Part shown: piece after piece, positions 63,153-64,000 of the stretch | Position numbering within the stretch: position 1 is the first letter of the stretch | How the letters are laid out: each line of letters begins with the position of its first letter | Origin: Alkalinema sp. FACHB-956 | Lineage (GTDB): Bacteria > Cyanobacteriota > Cyanobacteriia > Leptolyngbyales > Leptolyngbyaceae | Length of the DNA: 64,000 nt | NCBI RefSeq assembly: GCF_014697025.1 | Contig: NZ_JACJRC010000011.1 | Coordinates: 108,153 to 172,152 of the forward strand | Direction: 5' to 3' | Notes under the pieces: model-generated | What the model was told of the DNA's origin: nothing | Database searches by the model: none | What the model saw: only the letters and a program-made list of their open reading frames with translations | Made by a program: the position numbers and the translations under genes

Positions 63153-64000
63153 CTACAAGCCATTGCCGAGGAGAATGAAGGGTGCCCAATAGTAGGGGTG
63201 GGAAGAGTCCGCAATGCGTGATGGGTCAATCAGTGGGCGTGCCCCGGCCCGTTGGCGCATCGCTTGGGGCGTCAGCTTTTGGGCGATAAGCACTTGTTGA
63301 GCTTGCTGAAGCGCTTCGGCTTTACTCATACCTCGTTTCAAAGCTTCATAGAACGCAGTCATCAACACTTGAGTGCCACCATCATCCACAGGCCACAGGG
63401 ACGCGATCGTCGCTCTAGCTCCAGCCCGTTGGAACTGGTAGCCCAATCCCAGAATTTCCTGCCCACTGCCCAGAACATCCCCAATTCCGGTTTCGCAGGC
63501 GCTAAGAACTACCAGGTCAACGTTACTCATGGAGAGGTTTTGAATCTCAGGTAGGGGAATGGTTTCGCCACTGCCAAGGGCAATGAAGGATTGTTCGCTA
63601 TCGCCAACGATGAATTTACCGTGGGTGGCAAGATGCACAATGTTGTAACTGTTCAGTTGAGGCAAAAGAGAACTTCGATCGAAGGCGGTGCCAATCAGGG
63701 GAACTGTCGGTAAGAGCGTTTTTAGGGAATCGACTTCTTTAATGGTAAAGGGAATACCTGAAAAGGAGAAGGATTGATTGCCAACTTTAATCGTGTGGAA
63801 TTCGTCTCCGTAGGCTCCGGCCAGGACTTTGGGCTGTCGGGTGGGTGCGGTGTTGAGTTCTTGCAGCGATCGAGCAATGATGTTGTTGATGCGGTAGCGT
63901 TGGACGAGCCATTGTTTACCGTCGTGGAGGGTGGCGAGGGGAACGTAGCGCAGGACGCCATCGGGGGCATAGATGAGGGTATTGGGTTTGGCGGCTTGTA
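63153..64000 (-). CDS. CHAT-domain protein, 5' end beyond the window
   Basis: The frame is open from the window end to the TAG at 63153 (282 complete codons seen). It starts in a CHAT domain (PNTLIYAPDGVLRYVPLATL) and has the His in VHLATHGKF and the Cys in LVVLSACETGIG, then AGARATIASLWPVDDGG and HPYYWAPFILLGN. A repeat-derived insertion encoding RQRAGARPL lies between 63226 and 63255. The missing part probably carries TPRs and a signal peptide, as in the two other CHAT proteins here. An internal TTG at 63665 is not the true start. Confidence 0.9.
   Translation of the reverse strand, partial: QAAKPNTLIYAPDGVLRYVPLATLHDGKQWLVQRYRINNIIARSLQELNTAPTRQPKVLAGAYGDEFHTIKVGNQSFSFSGIPFTIKEVDSLKTLLPTVPLIGTAFDRSSLLPQLNSYNIVHLATHGKFIVGDSEQSFIALGSGETIPLPEIQNLSMSNVDLVVLSACETGIGDVLGSGQEILGLGYQFQRAGARATIASLWPVDDGGTQVLMTAFYEALKRGMSKAEALQQAQQVLIAQKLTPQAMRQRAGARPLIDPSRIADSSHPYYWAPFILLGNGL

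Noticed and set aside
40484..64000. A Craspase-type (gRAMP-CHAT) link between the CHAT proteins and the CRISPR locus
   Set aside because: There is no gRAMP/Cas7-11 gene. The CHAT proteins carry signal peptides and TPRs typical of unrelated cyanobacterial exported proteins, and they are over 14 kb from the cmr operon.
1..64000. tRNA, rRNA, prophage or complete insertion sequence
   Set aside because: No T-arm/acceptor pattern, rRNA signature, phage structural gene or intact transposase was seen; only one transposase tail (12892-13032) is present.

Overview
This window is chromosome-like DNA from a cyanobacterium, probably filamentous or mat-forming; the species cannot be named from the sequence. 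The evidence is the very dense HIP1-type motif GCGATCGC/CGATCG, typical cyanobacterial families (CHAT-TPR proteins, DUF928, CHASE2 hybrid kinases, REC-HisKA proteins, a long pentapeptide-repeat protein, Uma2), and families of small palindromic repeats. I see no rRNA, tRNA or replication origin.

Layout. 0-5.1 kb: an ABC exporter, an SDR dehydrogenase and a GMC oxidoreductase, separated by G/C-tract palindromic repeats. 5.4-9.9 kb: a three-gene sensory operon (PhnD-like lipoprotein, HAMP hybrid histidine kinase, REC-histidine kinase). 10-13.5 kb: a secreted 790-residue protein of unknown role, flanked by 98-bp direct repeats, a MITE, a transposase remnant and a small gene (13084-13296) with a structured leader.

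13.9-27.2 kb is the defence island. It holds a 44-repeat CRISPR array, a PD-(D/E)XK-like protein, and a minus-strand type III-B operon: HD-less Cas10/Cmr2, Cmr3, Cmr4, Cmr5, a Cmr6-Cmr1 fusion and a CARF-HEPN ribonuclease. A WYL regulator is divergent from the operon. There is no cas6, cas1 or cas2. A promoter-like signal at the right end of the array points into it, so array and operon are probably read in the same direction. The lost HD domain, an apparent Asp-to-Asn change in Cmr4 and the CARF-HEPN protein suggest a complex that works mainly by cyclic-oligoadenylate signalling.

27.4-40.3 kb: stress proteins (YflT-like, BON lipoprotein); a redox operon (PflA-type radical SAM enzyme, OsmC-like protein, and hydrogenase/sulfite-reductase-type beta and gamma subunits around a cyclic-nucleotide-binding protein); several unknown or membrane proteins; a pentapeptide-repeat protein; and a DUF1016 nuclease. 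40.4-50.5 kb: a CHAT protease, a DUF928 repeat protein, a CHASE2 hybrid kinase, a REC-kinase paralogous to the one at 8.6 kb, and an adenylate cyclase. 50.7-56.6 kb: two poorly known proteins, then a stress group (CsbD-like, small secreted protein, Dps, YflT-ChaB fusion).

56.7-64 kb: a 480-bp segment, consisting of a small gene and its structured leader, occurs twice as direct repeats. The copies enclose a TPR-CHAT protease, two MITEs and a Uma2 nuclease. A BrnTA toxin-antitoxin pair, another MITE and a CHAT gene cut by the window end follow. The small-gene/leader family occurs three times, plus one fragment, and two of its members bracket other genes. With the CRISPR locus it is the most interesting signal in the window.
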